64,000 nucleotides of DNA from Aquilaria yunnanensis (lineage: Eukaryota; Streptophyta; Magnoliopsida; Malvales; Thymelaeaceae): the NCBI GenBank assembly GCA_039654915.1, contig JBDJPA010000011.1:1364001-1428000 (forward strand), read 5' to 3'. The position numbers and the translations under genes are program-made. Below the pieces are notes generated by a model. The model saw nothing but the letters and a program-made list of their open reading frames with translations. It did not search any database and was not told the DNA's origin. Positions 1 to 13,369 of the stretch are shown here, piece by piece (within the stretch, counting starts at the first letter, position 1; each line of letters starts with the position of its first letter).

Positions 1-446
1 ATTCCATGTCTATCAAATTGTACCGTCCAGAATTTTATAAAAATTTTATCATAAATATTTCAAACTACCTACATTACTTGATTTGTTTTCTTTTGAAATT
101 CAAAATAGTTTTATGTAAAATAATTTTAAAACTTTTTTTAGAAAATCTTGAAAAGCCAGGGGATTTGCGGATCTGATTGTTCTTAGCATATGGATTAGTG
201 GTTGTATTAATATGACGTTCAACTGGAGCACGAAACATCAAATTAAAGAAGTTGAAGGCATAATTGAAATGAATACAAATTCAGTGTCCATATTAGAAAA
301 AAAATGTAAGTTCAGGGTGCAGACCGGTTATTTTACTCTCCGGTCATCCTCGCGAGATGTCCGCAACGCTACCACTCTCTTCCATCCCGTCTTCCATTCC
401 ATGCACATTGGGCGAAAAGAATACTGACCTGGTTGAATGAGTTGAC
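1..446. other. Intergenic, downstream of the acyl-activating enzyme gene
   Basis: AT-rich sequence at the window edge. A short open frame at 212-427 has no recognisable domain and I do not regard it as a gene. The part next to 447 should contain the 3' UTR of the minus-strand gene, but no polyadenylation signal stands out. Confidence 0.5.
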
Positions 447-2078
447 TCAGGCCAATCGCTTAGCGATCTGCCGGAGAACGAACTTCTGAACTTTCCCGGT
501 GGAAGTTTTCGGCAGCTCCTCTTGGAAAACCACCGTCTTCGGAACCATATAATGCGGCAACCTCTCCCTACAATACTCTATTATCTCTCTTTCTGTTGGC
601 TTCCGACTCAAGTCGTCCTTCAAACTCACAAACGCGCACGGCGTCTCACCCCAGAACTTGTCCGGCTTTGCCACCACCGCCGCCTCATTGACCCCCGGAT
701 TTGAGTATAGCACCGCCTCCACCTCAGGACTGCTTATGTTCTCTCCGCCGCTTATGATCACATCTTTCGACCGATCCTTGATCTCCAAGTAACCGTCCGA
801 ATGCATAACCCCGACGTCGCCGGTGTAAAACCAGCCGTTCTTTATACTCGCCGTTGTCCCTTCCGGATCCTTCAGATAACCCAGCATCACCGGTGAGCCA
901 CGAAGGACGACCTCCCCCAGCGACTTGCCGTCGCGTTTCACGCTTTCCCCTTTCTCAGCATCCACTACATCGACGTCGGCGCAAGCCAATGTTTTCACAC
1001 CTTGCCGGGACTTCATTTTCGCTCTCTCTGGCGACGGAAGATTGTCCCATTCCTCTTTCCATTCACAGGTCACCAAAAGTCCGCTCGTCTCCGTCAACCC
1101 GTACCCATGGCTCACGACAAAACCCATTGACTCGGCCCGGGATATCACTGGCGCTGGCGGCGGAGCCCCGGCAGTTAGTATTTGAACTCGTTTATCGAGA
1201 GGCTCCAAGTCGGAAGAATTCGAAAGCATGTTGAGCACAACGGGTGCGCCGCACATGTGTGTAACGTCGTGCCTTTTGATCGACTGATAGATCGTGCTGG
1301 CGTCGACCTTCCGGAGGCAGACGTTGGTCCCGCCGACGGCAGCCATCCCCCACGTGTAGCACCATCCGTTAGCGTGGAACATCGGTAAGGCCCACAAGTA
1401 GACCGGCCGAGAAGGGACCGACCAATAGACAAGAGCGCTAACGGTGTGAACGAAGAGCCCTCGGTGGCTGTGGACGACACCCTTTGGGTTCGATGTGGTG
1501 CCGGAGGTGTAATTCAAGACCATTGGGTCCCATTCGCTCTCGGGTCGGACCCATTTGAACCTCGGATCTCCGGAGTTTACAAGCTCTTCATAAGAATCCA
1601 GGAAACCGACAGCCGATGACGACATTTTCACGTCCGACTCGTCCTCGATCAAGACAAGAATCGGCGGTTTGGAGTCGCGCGGGAAGAGAGACACGGCCTC
1701 AAGAAGCAATTTGCTGGAGAGGTGGTCGACGAAGACCAGTTTGGATTCACAGTGGCGGAGGAGGACAGAGAGAGAGTGGGCGTCGAGGCGGGTGTTGATG
1801 TTGTTGAGGACGGCGCCGGACATTGGGATGGCAAACTGAAGCTCGTACATGGATGGAGTATTGGGAGCGACAACGGAGACGACTTGGCGGCGGCCGATGC
1901 CGAGGGAAGCTAGGGAGGAGGCGACCTGGAGGCATCGGCGGTGGGTCTGGGCCCACGTGTAGGAGACGTGGTTGTACACGACGGAGGGGCAGTCGGAGTA
2001 AGCGACTGCTGCTCTCTCCAAGAAGCCCAAGGTGGTGAGAGGGCAGGAGTTAGCGGCGTTGGGCAAGAGGGCCTCCAT
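447..2078 (-). CDS. Acyl-activating enzyme (AMP-dependent acyl-CoA synthetase), AAE family
   Basis: A single uninterrupted 543-codon frame encodes an AMP-forming acyl-CoA synthetase, which adenylates a carboxylic acid and transfers the acyl group to CoA. Visible motifs: the phosphate-binding TSGTTSNPKG at about residue 191, YGLTE at 326-330, the TGD motif at 419-421, the hinge region KDRSKDVIISGGEN at 434-447, and the catalytic lysine context PKTSTGK ending at 529. Length and layout match the plant clade that includes peroxisomal AAE1/AAE11-like and benzoate-CoA ligase enzymes, and several of those genes are also intronless. The C-terminus is KRLA, so the SRL or SKL peroxisome signal of many relatives is absent and a cytosolic location is possible. 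The start is the first ATG of the frame, followed by a normal AAE N-terminus. The substrate cannot be read from sequence. Confidence 0.93.
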   Translation of the reverse strand: MEALLPNAANSCPLTTLGFLERAAVAYSDCPSVVYNHVSYTWAQTHRRCLQVASSLASLGIGRRQVVSVVAPNTPSMYELQFAIPMSGAVLNNINTRLDAHSLSVLLRHCESKLVFVDHLSSKLLLEAVSLFPRDSKPPILVLIEDESDVKMSSSAVGFLDSYEELVNSGDPRFKWVRPESEWDPMVLNYTSGTTSNPKGVVHSHRGLFVHTVSALVYWSVPSRPVYLWALPMFHANGWCYTWGMAAVGGTNVCLRKVDASTIYQSIKRHDVTHMCGAPVVLNMLSNSSDLEPLDKRVQILTAGAPPPAPVISRAESMGFVVSHGYGLTETSGLLVTCEWKEEWDNLPSPERAKMKSRQGVKTLACADVDVVDAEKGESVKRDGKSLGEVVLRGSPVMLGYLKDPEGTTASIKNGWFYTGDVGVMHSDGYLEIKDRSKDVIISGGENISSPEVEAVLYSNPGVNEAAVVAKPDKFWGETPCAFVSLKDDLSRKPTEREIIEYCRERLPHYMVPKTVVFQEELPKTSTGKVQKFVLRQIAKRLA

Positions 2079-2116
2079 ATCTTCCGATCAGCTTCAGAGA
2101 CAAGTGGAGTGTGATA

Positions 2117-2126
2117 CATATAAAAA
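2117..2126 (-). promoter_or_regulatory. Possible TATA box of the AAE gene
   Basis: The minus strand reads TTTTTATATG about 40 bases upstream of the ATG. It is the only TATA-like match close to the start and would give a very short leader, so the call is weak. Confidence 0.3.
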
Positions 2127-2139
2127 CAGGGAATTAAAA

Positions 2140-4639
2140 AAGTGTTGATAGATCATTAATGTTTTCGTTGATGTGGGTGTTAATTATGGGGATATCGTGA
2201 CGAAAAGAAGCAGCATTAGAATAGTGACACATCATACCATCTATCTATTAGGGTGGATGTTCACTCGTAAAGGTGAAATTACTAGTGTTAGTTTTATGGC
2301 CTCTCAGGGGGAAGATCGATTAAGGGAGGTAAATTAACAAATTTTTAGTTTAATACTTCATTTTTAGTTGATTTTGAAAGGTTAAGTAAGTTAATTAAGA
2401 TTTGTAAGTTCCGTGAGGTTTATGGCACTAAATGTGGTTGGAGACAAAATAGTAATTTTGCATCTTGAGGTGTTGAGCCATAAGCCTCCAATGTTAAAAA
2501 TATATTTTCAAGTTTAAAGCCAAGTTTAACCTTAAATTTTGATTAATTGTTTAATTTCATAAGTGAGGTTACTATTTGGGAAAAAGGCTTTTTACAAAAA
2601 TTAGAAAAGGTGGAGGAAAGGGAGCATTTAAGCTTAAACTTATGAGAGAATTTGTTTTCTCGCCACTATTCACTCCACTTATTCCATCATTTTCGTAGCT
2701 TCTCTTGCTTTCTTTTGTTTCTTGCAAAAATCTCTTCAAATCCTTGCTTTCTTGGTGGAATTTGAAGGCTTAAAGGGTACTCAAGCCATGGGTGGCTTGT
2801 TTTAAGCTTGTGTTATGCTTTTTAGGACCTTTGCAATGTTTTTCTTGCTTGGGTGCTGTTAATTTGTGAGGTAACTTGATTTCCTAAGTGATTTCTTTTT
2901 TCTTTGGCTTGTGGAAGCTTCGATTTTACTTGGGTTAAGTTAATTTAGTGCTATTGCGTCAATTCTTTACCTTAAAACCCAGGAAACCTAAAGGATTGAA
3001 AGGGGATTGCTTAGTCTTGAATAATCTTGGAATTGAGGAAAGGGATTAGTTGTTTTGTTTGCTAAATTGATGTATGGAACTTATATGTTTTCCATGGAGG
3101 TTGATTTGGTGAGTTATTGCTTGAATTGAGCCAAGGAAAACACCCATTTAAACCTAGGCAACATGAAGAACAATGTGAAGCTTTCCTAGGTGATGTAAAT
3201 TCACCAGCCCATGGTGCGTTCGCTTAAAATCCAGAATTGAGAAGCTGACTAATATGCAGATGCACTATATGGCTAGTGCATATGTATCACAGAGATGAAA
3301 ACGCACCATATCTATGATACGTACTCATCGTGGCTTAAAGAGCTAGATTGAGTGCAGGGGTATTCTCAAGGCCTTAGGGGATCTCGAGGGACCCTAGTTA
3401 AACTTGCTAAGCATCTTCATGGTTAATTAAACATTAATTTAGTAGTGTAACCAAGTAATGGTGGGTAGTTATGTACCATTGGTGAAGGTTTAGAACACTT
3501 TGTGACCCAGACAATTATTGAGGCACAAGTGAAACCTATTGCACCTTTGGTATGAAATATGGTGAGGGCTTAGTACACAAGTGACCTAGTCAAGCCTAGG
3601 AGCTTGAGGCACTATGTGGAGACCTAGAGCACCTAATGAGTTCCTTTAAACTCAAGCAATGAATGCCCACCATATTACCTGTACGACATAAAAGAAAGTT
3701 GAACTGGTGATTGAATTCGCTAGTTAGACTAGCAAGTGATGCTTGCTAGTAGACAAGACTTTTCCTTGTAGTTAAAGACTAGGTAAAGGACAAGTTTCAA
3801 GGGACTGAAATGCACATAAATTAGCCTCACACTGTTTTAAGCTCACAATAAATTACATATATATATATGTTGCCCTTAACGTTTTTCATGCAAGCTGAAG
3901 ATCCCTTACTAAGAAGTAATGATTCTCACTCCCTTAGTTTTATGTTGTGTAGATTCTGACGTTGTTGAGCCTGACAACCACTAATGGTTGTTGATGTAGT
4001 ATTTTGATAAGTACAATATTAATTGAATCCTTTAGATTATAAAATTATCATTTACTTTTTAGTATTTACACTAACTATAGTTTTCTTAGCCGCAAAAGCT
4101 AGCAAAGCACGTGGATGACTTCTGGAGCTTGTCACCGGGAGTAATATCTAAGGTGGAAGGTAGATGCATAGATCTTGGTAGTGTTAGCCTTCGTGCATGT
4201 CATGTACCCTAGTCGCCTCCAATGTGGATGGATGGAGTAGTGAACTCTAGGGTTGCTTTTGGGTGATGGGTATAATTTTATTTTGTATCGATGCCCACAC
4301 ACGATTGGTTATGTGTAGATATACTTATGATAATTTGTGATGGCTTTATATGCTTTGACATCTTGACTCTTGGGTTTATAAAAAAAATGCCTATGCTATG
4401 TTTGTATTTTATTGGTTTTAACTAGCTTATGTCAAAACAACTCATGCATGCATAATTGCATCTTAGGTTAAATTACTAGTGACATTAAGGTTTTTAACAA
4501 GGGTACATATAATAAATTAGCTAATTGCAACTAGTATGAGATTTGTTCTCATAGTTTGCCTGGGCTAACCATGAGTGGCCATGTCAATTAGGTAGTTATT
4601 ATTAATAACAAAAGGGTTACCATTTTAAATAAATGGTAT
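2140..4639. other. Intergenic, probably decayed retroelement sequence
   Basis: No gene is visible. The stretch from about 2600 to 4400 has the texture of an old plant LTR (mixed composition, many short repeated phrases, no reading frame), but I found no paired copy, TG/CA ends or target duplication in the window. The retroelement reading is therefore only a suspicion. Confidence 0.3.
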
Positions 4640-5011
4640 GATGGAGTAGTCTTTGTTGTGTCTATCAGCCTTGTGTATGATGGAGGAAGCCTTTTATACA
4701 TGGAAGCATTAGCCATTTTATGGAGGTTGAAGGAAGATCATAGGCAAGGGATCAATTCAGTGATACTGGAATCGAACTCTCATTAGCTTATTTCAAACCT
4801 TCAAAATTAGGGTTCGTCTCCCTCTTTGTGGTACTTTGGTGTGTTATTAGATGCATCTAAAGTTTTAGTTAGTTCCTTTCATTTGTGTGTTTTCTTTTTT
4901 GTTAGACGTTCAGCAAATGGTGTTGCTATTGCAAAGCAAGGTCTTCATTTGTTAGCTAGAACTTCTTGGGACTCGCCATTCCCTACTTGGTTGTTGGCCA
5001 CATTGGTCTAA
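4640..5011 (+). pseudogene. Non-LTR retrotransposon relic: RNase H-like C-terminal domain
   Basis: The plus-strand translation gives degraded matches to the RNase H-like domain found at the C-terminus of plant LINE polyproteins. The upstream half reads like the ALAxLWxLK...VILESNS helix/strand segment. The open part at 4826-5008 contains FFVRRSANGVAIAKQG, matching the usual VRRxANxVAHxLAK motif. Stops and a frame change separate the two halves, so it is dead. No reverse transcriptase is attached on either side. Confidence 0.6.
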
Positions 5012-5214
5012 TATAGTATTCTTTTCCTTAAAAAAAACTATAATTATAGAATAGATAAGGTACCTATTATTAGGAGATGGAGTTACCGTTTTCAAAAAAC
5101 TCTATAATCATCCAAGAAATCATGGTCAAGATTTTAATTATTACTGTAGAAAAAAATCTCTCATTTTCAAATGAAAATGTTAGCACAATCACAATTTGGT
5201 GTGTAACGTATATA

Positions 5215-5560
5215 GAATTGGTGTCATATATTGATTGAACTAATGTCTAGAACTATTGTTCCAGTGTTTAAAACTGCTTTTCTGATGTTCATTACTGATT
5301 TTTTGGTACCTAATTATGTCATATTTGTGTATAAATTAGTTAATCTAATATCTAGTACTATTATTTTAGTGTCTAATACTTTTGTCTTGGTGCCTCGTAA
5401 CGTTTATCTAGTATTTAGTTATTTTAGTTTGGTGTATAAATTAGTTAGTCTAATGTAGGACTATTGTTCTAGCATCTAGCTCTATTGTTCTTGTGCATGT
5501 GACTAGTTTTCTGGTATCTAATTATATTAGGCTAGTGTATAAATTAATTAGTTTTAGTAT
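5215..5560. repeat. Degenerate short-period minisatellite
   Basis: Phrases such as TATAAATTAGTTA, CTAGTACTATT and TTAGTGTCTAATA recur with small changes in this T-rich stretch, roughly every 23-25 bases, as in an old minisatellite. A short open frame over it (5231-5455) comes from the repeat, not from a gene. Confidence 0.45.
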
Positions 5561-7640
5561 TGGCTGATGTCGATTAGAATATTAAAAGTTTAACGTCAAA
5601 TCTGGTACATTGTAATTGATTTGGATTCCTTAACAATAGAAACAATAAAAGAATTTTTATTCTATAAAATATCATGATTATTTCTTCAATTAATGATCAA
5701 TTTTAAAAAATAAAAAAACTGCATTATATATCTAATGTTAATATCATGAGCGTTCCATCTAGTAATGGACGTCCACCAAAGTGGACACGAGAATTCGCTA
5801 GAAGGAGAATTATATAACGACTGAAGTAAGATTAAACAATTTCTTGGGCAGTTAATTAGTCCTTGACAATGGCGGGTGTGATGGCGACACTTAATTTGGA
5901 TCAGTTAAGTATAACGTATTGTTGTTATTAAGTTAAATTTAGAATTGATTTGTCATCTTCTTCCTTCCGGGGAAGCCTTGCATGGGTAACAACTTGCCGT
6001 ATTACCCTCTCTCCACCTGATCAAGATCATTAAATTCCTTAGCAGTAAATCAGTTGACTTCACCATATATTGAGAGAGTCACCACCAAAATTAAAATTTA
6101 GATCTCCAATCTTGTGCAACTTTTTGAGGATTGGAGTTTGAATGCTGTACTTTTATCATTTTTCATTCATTATAGGAATTTGACTTAATTATGCGTAAAA
6201 AAAATGACGTGTTAAGTTGTGCATCATTTATTTGTTGGGATAAGGCTCTCCTTTGCATGGACCACTGGGCCTTGTGCTGTAAAACCTACATGGGCCGGCA
6301 TGGGTCTATAATAACACTAGAATAATCTGTTTATGAGAAAAATAATTTCCAATCGCGTGGTTAACTGGTTGTGCATGTGTGATCAAAAATTATTTTTAAT
6401 AGTAAAAAATTATATTTAATAGCTTACTAATTTGAATAATTTATTAACGATAAAAGTTGTTCCTAATATTTGGTATTACCATAGTTAGGAAACTAGCGGC
6501 TTATTACACGGACACAGCGTTTATAATACTGTCCAATTTAAACCAAATAAAGTGATAAAAATACAAATTGAAAGTTACGGAAAAAAGAGTTTACTAACTC
6601 AAATGAAAATGTCATATAGTCTATTGGGCAAACGTTTGGCACAAGGTTTTAAGAGTTATGCGGAAACTGATAACTGATGGATAGCAAGCTGCAACCGTAA
6701 CCCTGTTGGGTGCTGTATTAGCGTTAGGGACGAAATGGATGGATGCCTGAAAATATCCACGTTTGACTTAGTTCATTTTCTTCATATAGTATATACCACT
6801 CCGGCTCCGGCAGTCTATCTTCATACTGGTATTGACACGTCGGTCACCAACTTTAAGTAATGTGTTAGTTCGGTCCATAATCTTCTGGAAAATTCTTGAC
6901 TGAGAAACCAAGTGGAACAGTTGGATACCCTACATCTGATTCAGCGATTCTTATGTAGAAAGGCTTAGGACTCTGGCCAAGTCGGAAATTCTCATGCAAC
7001 AGTCCTTAAAGAAAAACAAGGGAAGATCCTATCTCTAGTTAATGGAAGACGAGACAGCTCATACGTGCCTCACATGTCAACAAATCAAAGAACCCAGGAC
7101 CCAGCATACTTACTTGCAATCACTAGCCTCTAGGATGTGCAAATTTACCCGCGACTGCGGCAGCGGATGAAATCCAGTTTATTTCAGTTTATTCTTTTTT
7201 TTTTTTAATCCCTTAAGTGGCATAAACACCAAACTAAAGTTGTCATGATTTGCGATAAATTTAAACTAGTCATTCTAAACTTACAAAACTCACTTCCCTA
7301 ACAGATCAGGCAACATTCATTCCTCAGAACAATAAGTGAAAAAATAGGCCAAGTAAATTTAAAAATGAAATTTCGGCGTTACCATTACCCATGGTGCACT
7401 GCACTAGCAGTAAAACTAGAACAACTCTTCCATTCTTGCATTACCCATAAAATGAAAAACAGAGACAACAGTTAATGCCATAAGACCGCGTTTCAGACAG
7501 CAGAGTATATAACAAATGACAAGGAAATTTATCATACACTTCAATTATACAACAGTTTTAGAATTTCCCCATTATACAACATTTCTGAGCAACTTTGTTA
7601 AAGCCCTAAGACTATTTACCTCGAGTACAAAATTCAGCAG
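5561..7640. other. Intergenic, nothing recognised
   Basis: AT-rich sequence between the minisatellite and the 3' end of the PHD-finger gene. I saw no coding frame, RNA gene or transposon terminus here. The part nearest 7900 should include the PHD gene's 3' UTR. Confidence 0.4.
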
Positions 7641-7921
7641 TCAATGGCTCAATATATCACTTCCAACAAACTGACCTGGACACCTCTTGTCATGCAGGGA
7701 TCTTGTGCATCACAAAAAATGTATAAGGTCCCAAAAATGATTTGTCACCTGCTCTATGTATTAAAAATGTCAGAATTATCTAACAGAAACTGCAACATTA
7801 AAAATGGTACTTTACCACCACAAAAGAATCGGTCAAAGCCTGATCAGTCAGATGTGTCTGATGTTGCTAACAGAAAATCAATATAACCACTCCCCCAAAA
7901 GTAGGATCTTCTCCAAGTCAT

Positions 7922-10900
7922 CTAGGTTGTCACCATCTCCTCCAAGTTTAATGTGTTTGCTGCTGTTAGAAGCATATCCATTCCACCCCTACTTCTATCC
8001 AATTCCACTCTCGTTGTCTCAGTAATTTCAATCTCTGCAGTCTCCTTTGGCCCTTGTTCCTCAGTGCCTCGCCTATATATTTCCTGTTCAATTGCCAGGT
8101 GCTCATATGCTCTTTTTGCTCTCCGTATGCGCTGGATCCCAGCATTACATTTTCTGCAAAACCATTTGCCTTTGGGAATCCTACTGCGTGGAGGTTTCAT
8201 ACAATATATGTGGTAAGCAGCATCACAACTATCACATAAAACAATCTTGTCATCATCTTGGTCAATTAGGCAAGATCTACACAGGCAAGAAGGGCAGTAC
8301 CAATGGGGACCATAAGATTTTAACTGTTTCATAGTTAAACACCTCACGTGATAGTATTTGTTCAGGCAGAACGGGTGCTCACAGATCTTGAACCTCCCAG
8401 AATTATTGACATCGCTCCCACAAATTTTACAAAGGCACATTTTATTGCTCCCAACTGAAAACTGATGCCCATCATCAAAACTGAAGTTAAGAACACCTCC
8501 ATGCTCTGCAATTGCTTCTCCATTTCTGCAATAATTTCCTCCACCAAAATTATTCAATGTCTTTGGGGCATTCAACCTCTCACACACTGCACAGTTCTCA
8601 TGAGGGGACCCCATTCCTTTTCCAGTGCAGTTTGCACAATACCAACTTTTTGGAGGAATTTCCTTGACAGCAGGCTCTATACAGGTAACATGGTACATTT
8701 CCTCACAGGAATCACAAACTAAACAGCTTCTCACATCTGCCTCCCCACCACATCGCTTACAAGTGCATATTTTGTACACACCAGGTGGTTCTCTGGGCTC
8801 TCTTTTAGCACAAGATTCTAATACCTGGAATATCATCCCTCTCAGTTCAATAAAATGCATGGAAAAATGGATTCATTGGATTTCAAAATAAAGAGTTTAT
8901 TTAAATAAACGAATTGGTAAACAAATATAATCACAGAATATCCTGGTGACAGGAATGGCAACACAGGATTGTCTATGGCCATCATCACCATCATACTGCA
9001 CCTTAATCCCAACTATGTTAGGGTCATGGCGTGAAGTTTATAGTGTCCAAGTGTTACACTAGATGCCAGTCCTTATGAACAACCTCTTACAAGGGAATAA
9101 TGAGATCAAATCAAAATTGTCATTAATCATTAGTTTTTTCTTTTCTCACTTGCATGGAAAAATATCATGAGATGGTGATGAGAAAACAGTTTCTATAGTC
9201 ATGTTCCATTACAATCAATTGTGAACTCAACATGCATATCATGATGCACAGGATCATATATAGTAATCCACAAAAAATTCCTACATTTGGCACAATTGTC
9301 AGCTCAGTCCACATCCTTTCCAAATCTCAGATATGACCACAATAATAGCAAAAATCAATGGGCCAGAACCGTAAGCTGAATACCTAAATCACCTACAAAA
9401 AGTTGTTGCTCAGGATAAAAAGCGTGGAAGAGAAAGATAACAGCAACGTAAATTCCAAAATTGAAGTAAAACCACCAACATTTGGAATGCCAAACAAGCC
9501 CACTACAATATCATGCACTGTATGGCACCAATTGCTTACTAAATTATGATAGCATGGGAGGAGAATAAAGTTGAATTAGACAAAAGAGGGAAGGATAGAG
9601 ACTATGAATCCTCCTCACTAAGTTCTCACCCAAATTACATAGAACGCAATGCAACCTAAACGCTTGACTACCCAATTCACCCATACATAACTCTTAAGGA
9701 TGTTAATTTGGTTGCTTCAAGTGCTACTAATCTGAATACAACAATCAAATCCATTTTAGCTTCCATAAAATTGATCCTACCAATCAATGAATTCAACCGT
9801 AATAGAATTCCAAGTGTCTACGGGGAAAAAGAGAAATTCAAGCATGTTACCTCATGTTTCTCCTTGACCGCACCCCCAACAGAGCATCCCACCTGAAATA
9901 GAAAATTTCAGCATATATCATGTAAACATAAGGTAGTTGAGACAAGGCAGCAAATTTCACAGGCAATAACTGTTTAATATAAGAAATACTTTAAATTCAT
10001 GCATTTTAACAGCAATATCACTGTTAGCTTGTTTCTCACTTGATCACGACAAAAAATCCTTGAAATGTCCGAAAGGCTCTTTGAAAGGGATACCATCTCA
10101 GATCCAATCTCATTAAGCTTTCTCCATACCTACATTTCAGTTAAGAAACTGACAGTTACAAACAGAGAAAACATTTTTTTTTTCTCCTTTTTGAACAAGG
10201 AAGTCATATTCGTAAAAAAGAAAAAACTAAATAGCAACTTGCAGTTCAACCTATATTCTGACATTCATACATAGCAGAGCTTTCTTCTTTCTTAAATATA
10301 CAGATAGTTAAGAACTTCTTTAAGGTGGAGAGCTCCTAAGGAAGAGAAGTTTAGGATACAAATAATATCTTTCAGTGGTATCCCCCTTTACAATTGACAC
10401 ATGTTTCTTTTTGGATAGATAATCAACACATGTTTACTACACTAATCAACCACTGAAGAAAACTGTAGGCTCAGGCTTTAGAAAACAGAGGACTACTAAA
10501 AAAACCCTTAAAAGGGACTCAGAGCACAGAAAAATCTAAATAATAAGAACCTACAAAGAAAACTATCAATATATTGTAGCAATAGATACAAGCAGCAAGC
10601 CCCGCACATTAAGGGAGAAAATCATGAGTACCACTTGGAAATAAATAGATAGAATATCAACCAGCTAAACCACTTGAGCAAATAAAAAACACAGGCTTTG
10701 AAAAAAAATTAAAAAAAAAAAACAAAAGGCACATCCATTTTGACAGAGCAAATGAAGAATTTAGCAAACAATAATTTCCTCATAACTGCAATCATTGATT
10801 TAACTCAAAATTAAGCAAGAAGTTGTTCCACCATGAAATCACACTGCTCATTCAATTCTAATGTGCTTATAACACATCGCAGAGTCCATTCATAACAGGT

Positions 10901-11589
10901 CCAGCTATATGGGGTTTCTTGTATCACTAAGGAAAATTGAAAAAGAAAAAATCAAGGCATCATCTAAACATGTAACAGGCAAAGAACCACTCGTTAACTG
11001 CAGAGCAGGAAAACAAGGATTGAAACAGACCCAGGATCCAATCAGTAGTATTTTGCACTTAATGCAAGAATCAACCTCTTTCATCCACGGTACAAGAAAA
11101 AAGCAAAGAGATAACAAAATTTATCCATGGTGCAAAAAACAAAACAAGAAAAAAACAAAAAAAGAACAAAAACAAACAAATAAACAAAAAACAAAAACAA
11201 CAACACAAAAGCACTGAAAAAAAACTAAGAGATAACTAAACTTATGACTGACATGACCAGCTAGATAGTGTGATGGTTTATAACAAAATAATGAAACCAA
11301 TTATCCACAAAACTTCCATGTAGGGAAACAACTAGCTAACAGAAAAAATGGAAAGAAATCCCTGGGCTGAACAAATACAATAATTATAGAAGCTAAAACA
11401 GCATACTGACAGGGCCGACCATTCAAGTACAAACTTTAAAATGCCCATGTGGACTACTAAATTAATCACTAGAGCAACCATGGAACTATGGAAAAACACT
11501 TTATCCAAGAACCTCAAGAGTCAAGTCTATCAGGGATTTCTAGGTTTTTCACTTCCCATGTTAGCTTTCTCCCCCACTCTGCTGCCATC

Positions 11590-11620
<31 letters not shown>

Positions 11621-13369
11621 TTGAATGCTATTCTGTGCATATCACACATTGTCTTCTTCCTTGTTCAAAACAATATATCTTCACAGCGAGTACAGTAGGT
11701 GTTCTATTGTGACTATAGAAAGGTGAAAATATGAAAAGGGGAGATAAACCTAATTCCCTGCAACATAAATGCAAGATCATGCTGCTATCAACAATCTAAA
11801 AGGGGCAGGATACCAAGCAAGGGTATAAACTCTATTCAGTAATTGTTATGTTTCCTTAGAAAGAAAGGGGTTCATATGATTTACGATAAATTATCAGTAA
11901 GAATAGAAAGCTATTGCGACTAGCCAATATAAAAAACATATGTAAAATTCACAAGCAACTTCTTCTTCCCACTGAAAGGCCGGTTTGGGCACGCAAATCA
12001 CAAGCACCAGTTGCCACAGAAACCTTCTACATGCCTTCCAAACAATAGAACAGACCATCTGCAAAATCAATATCTGCAAATAAATAAGACATTAGCTCAC
12101 CCGTTCAAGATCTTCTGAGAAAAGCATGGGTGAACATGCATAAACTCCTTCTTTCATCCTTGAGTTTATAAGATTCAAATGGAGGAGATTTTCAGGTTTG
12201 ATTCCTTTGAAATTGTCAGATATTAGCTTGCAGAGGGAAGTGAACTTGTCAGAAACTATGATATCAGCAAAAACTCGTTGACACTTCTCACTGGTGTTTC
12301 TACAGTTTGATTCTCCTAGAGAACCATTAGGTACAAAACCAGGGCAGCTATCATGTACATGATTAACTCCATTTGGAACAGGCCCTGTCTGTGAAGGGCA
12401 TCTGTCTGTAACTCCATTGCAAATATCCGGTTCCTGTAGACAAACATTAAAAACAGCATAAATCCTTTTGAAGGAAAAAGAGGGAAGAAATCTAAGATAA
12501 AATGAGGTGTAGCATCACATTAAAACAGTAAATCATCCAGCACAAACCTTAACCACTATGCTAGAACCAACTTCACGATGAAACATGGTCATGTCCTGAA
12601 CACAACACTTTATTACTCCCTCCTCGTCATTTATTGACTGACATGTATTCTCCATCAAAATGTTCTTCCACTGTCTCTTTAAATGACCATTTGGACCATA
12701 TAATGATACATAACTCTCTGTCTGGGGAACCTGAATCTGCTACAAAATATACTGCCAGTGAGTGAGAATGCTTTCTCCTTCACAGGAACTAAGATGTATT
12801 AGGAAACAAGGTCATTAACATCTTGACACAAACAAAGAATGCTAGGGATGTTTTTGGGGTGGGGACATGGAAGCATCTCTCGGTAGTTCAAGATATTCTA
12901 ATTTCAGTAATCATCTGTGTCAATAGAGTAAAGCATGATACTCATAGAAGTCCATCCTTTACACATATTCATTCATTCTTTCCTTAAAATCAACCTATAG
13001 GATGAGTCAACAGGCCTGGAGTTCTACCAGATTTTATTTAACTAAACTTTCATCCAAAACTAGAACACAGAGAACTGGTAACTGACTAACTAGAGTGCAG
13101 AAAAATGTCCTAAAATGTCCAACATTGGCATATTTACAAGCATACCAGACATATACCTCATCTTGAGCAGCATCAACAGAAGCTGTTCTGGATTCTGGAC
13201 TTAACCTTGCATTCTTTCGTCTCTTGTAAGTTCGTAAGCCATCACTCATACCTGAGCTAGCAGAATCCGCATCTCTAGACCCATTATCCAGTTTCCCATT
13301 ATTCTCACAATGCATCTCCTCTCGACATTCTACGCCCTCCATGCTCGTAGTCCCATCTTGAAATCCCAT
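7922..13369 (-). CDS. PHD-finger protein, EHD3-like (six coding exons)
   Basis: Coding exons on the minus strand are 13157-13369, 12548-12730, 12101-12433, 10040-10129, 9851-9892 and 7922-8824. All have GT/AG borders and all splice in phase 0, giving 587 aa. The N-terminal 71 residues are acidic and basic with a [10 protein letters not shown] stretch. The middle holds a conserved helical region ([20 protein letters not shown]...[11 protein letters not shown], then [20 protein letters not shown]), typical of plant EHD3-type proteins. The last exon carries three Cys/His-rich modules at about residues 307-356, 417-470 and 469-514; the last two are fused into an extended pair. The EHD3 family acts as nuclear chromatin readers and includes a rice flowering regulator; that role is not shown here. 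All zinc ligands look present and no frame is broken, so the gene is probably functional. Exon borders were inferred by eye. Confidence 0.88.

Noticed and set aside
7922..8860. PHD protein starting at the in-frame ATG at 8860
   Set aside because: That ATG lies in the intron; the splice acceptor at 8825-8826 joins this exon to upstream exons that continue the conserved EHD3-type sequence.
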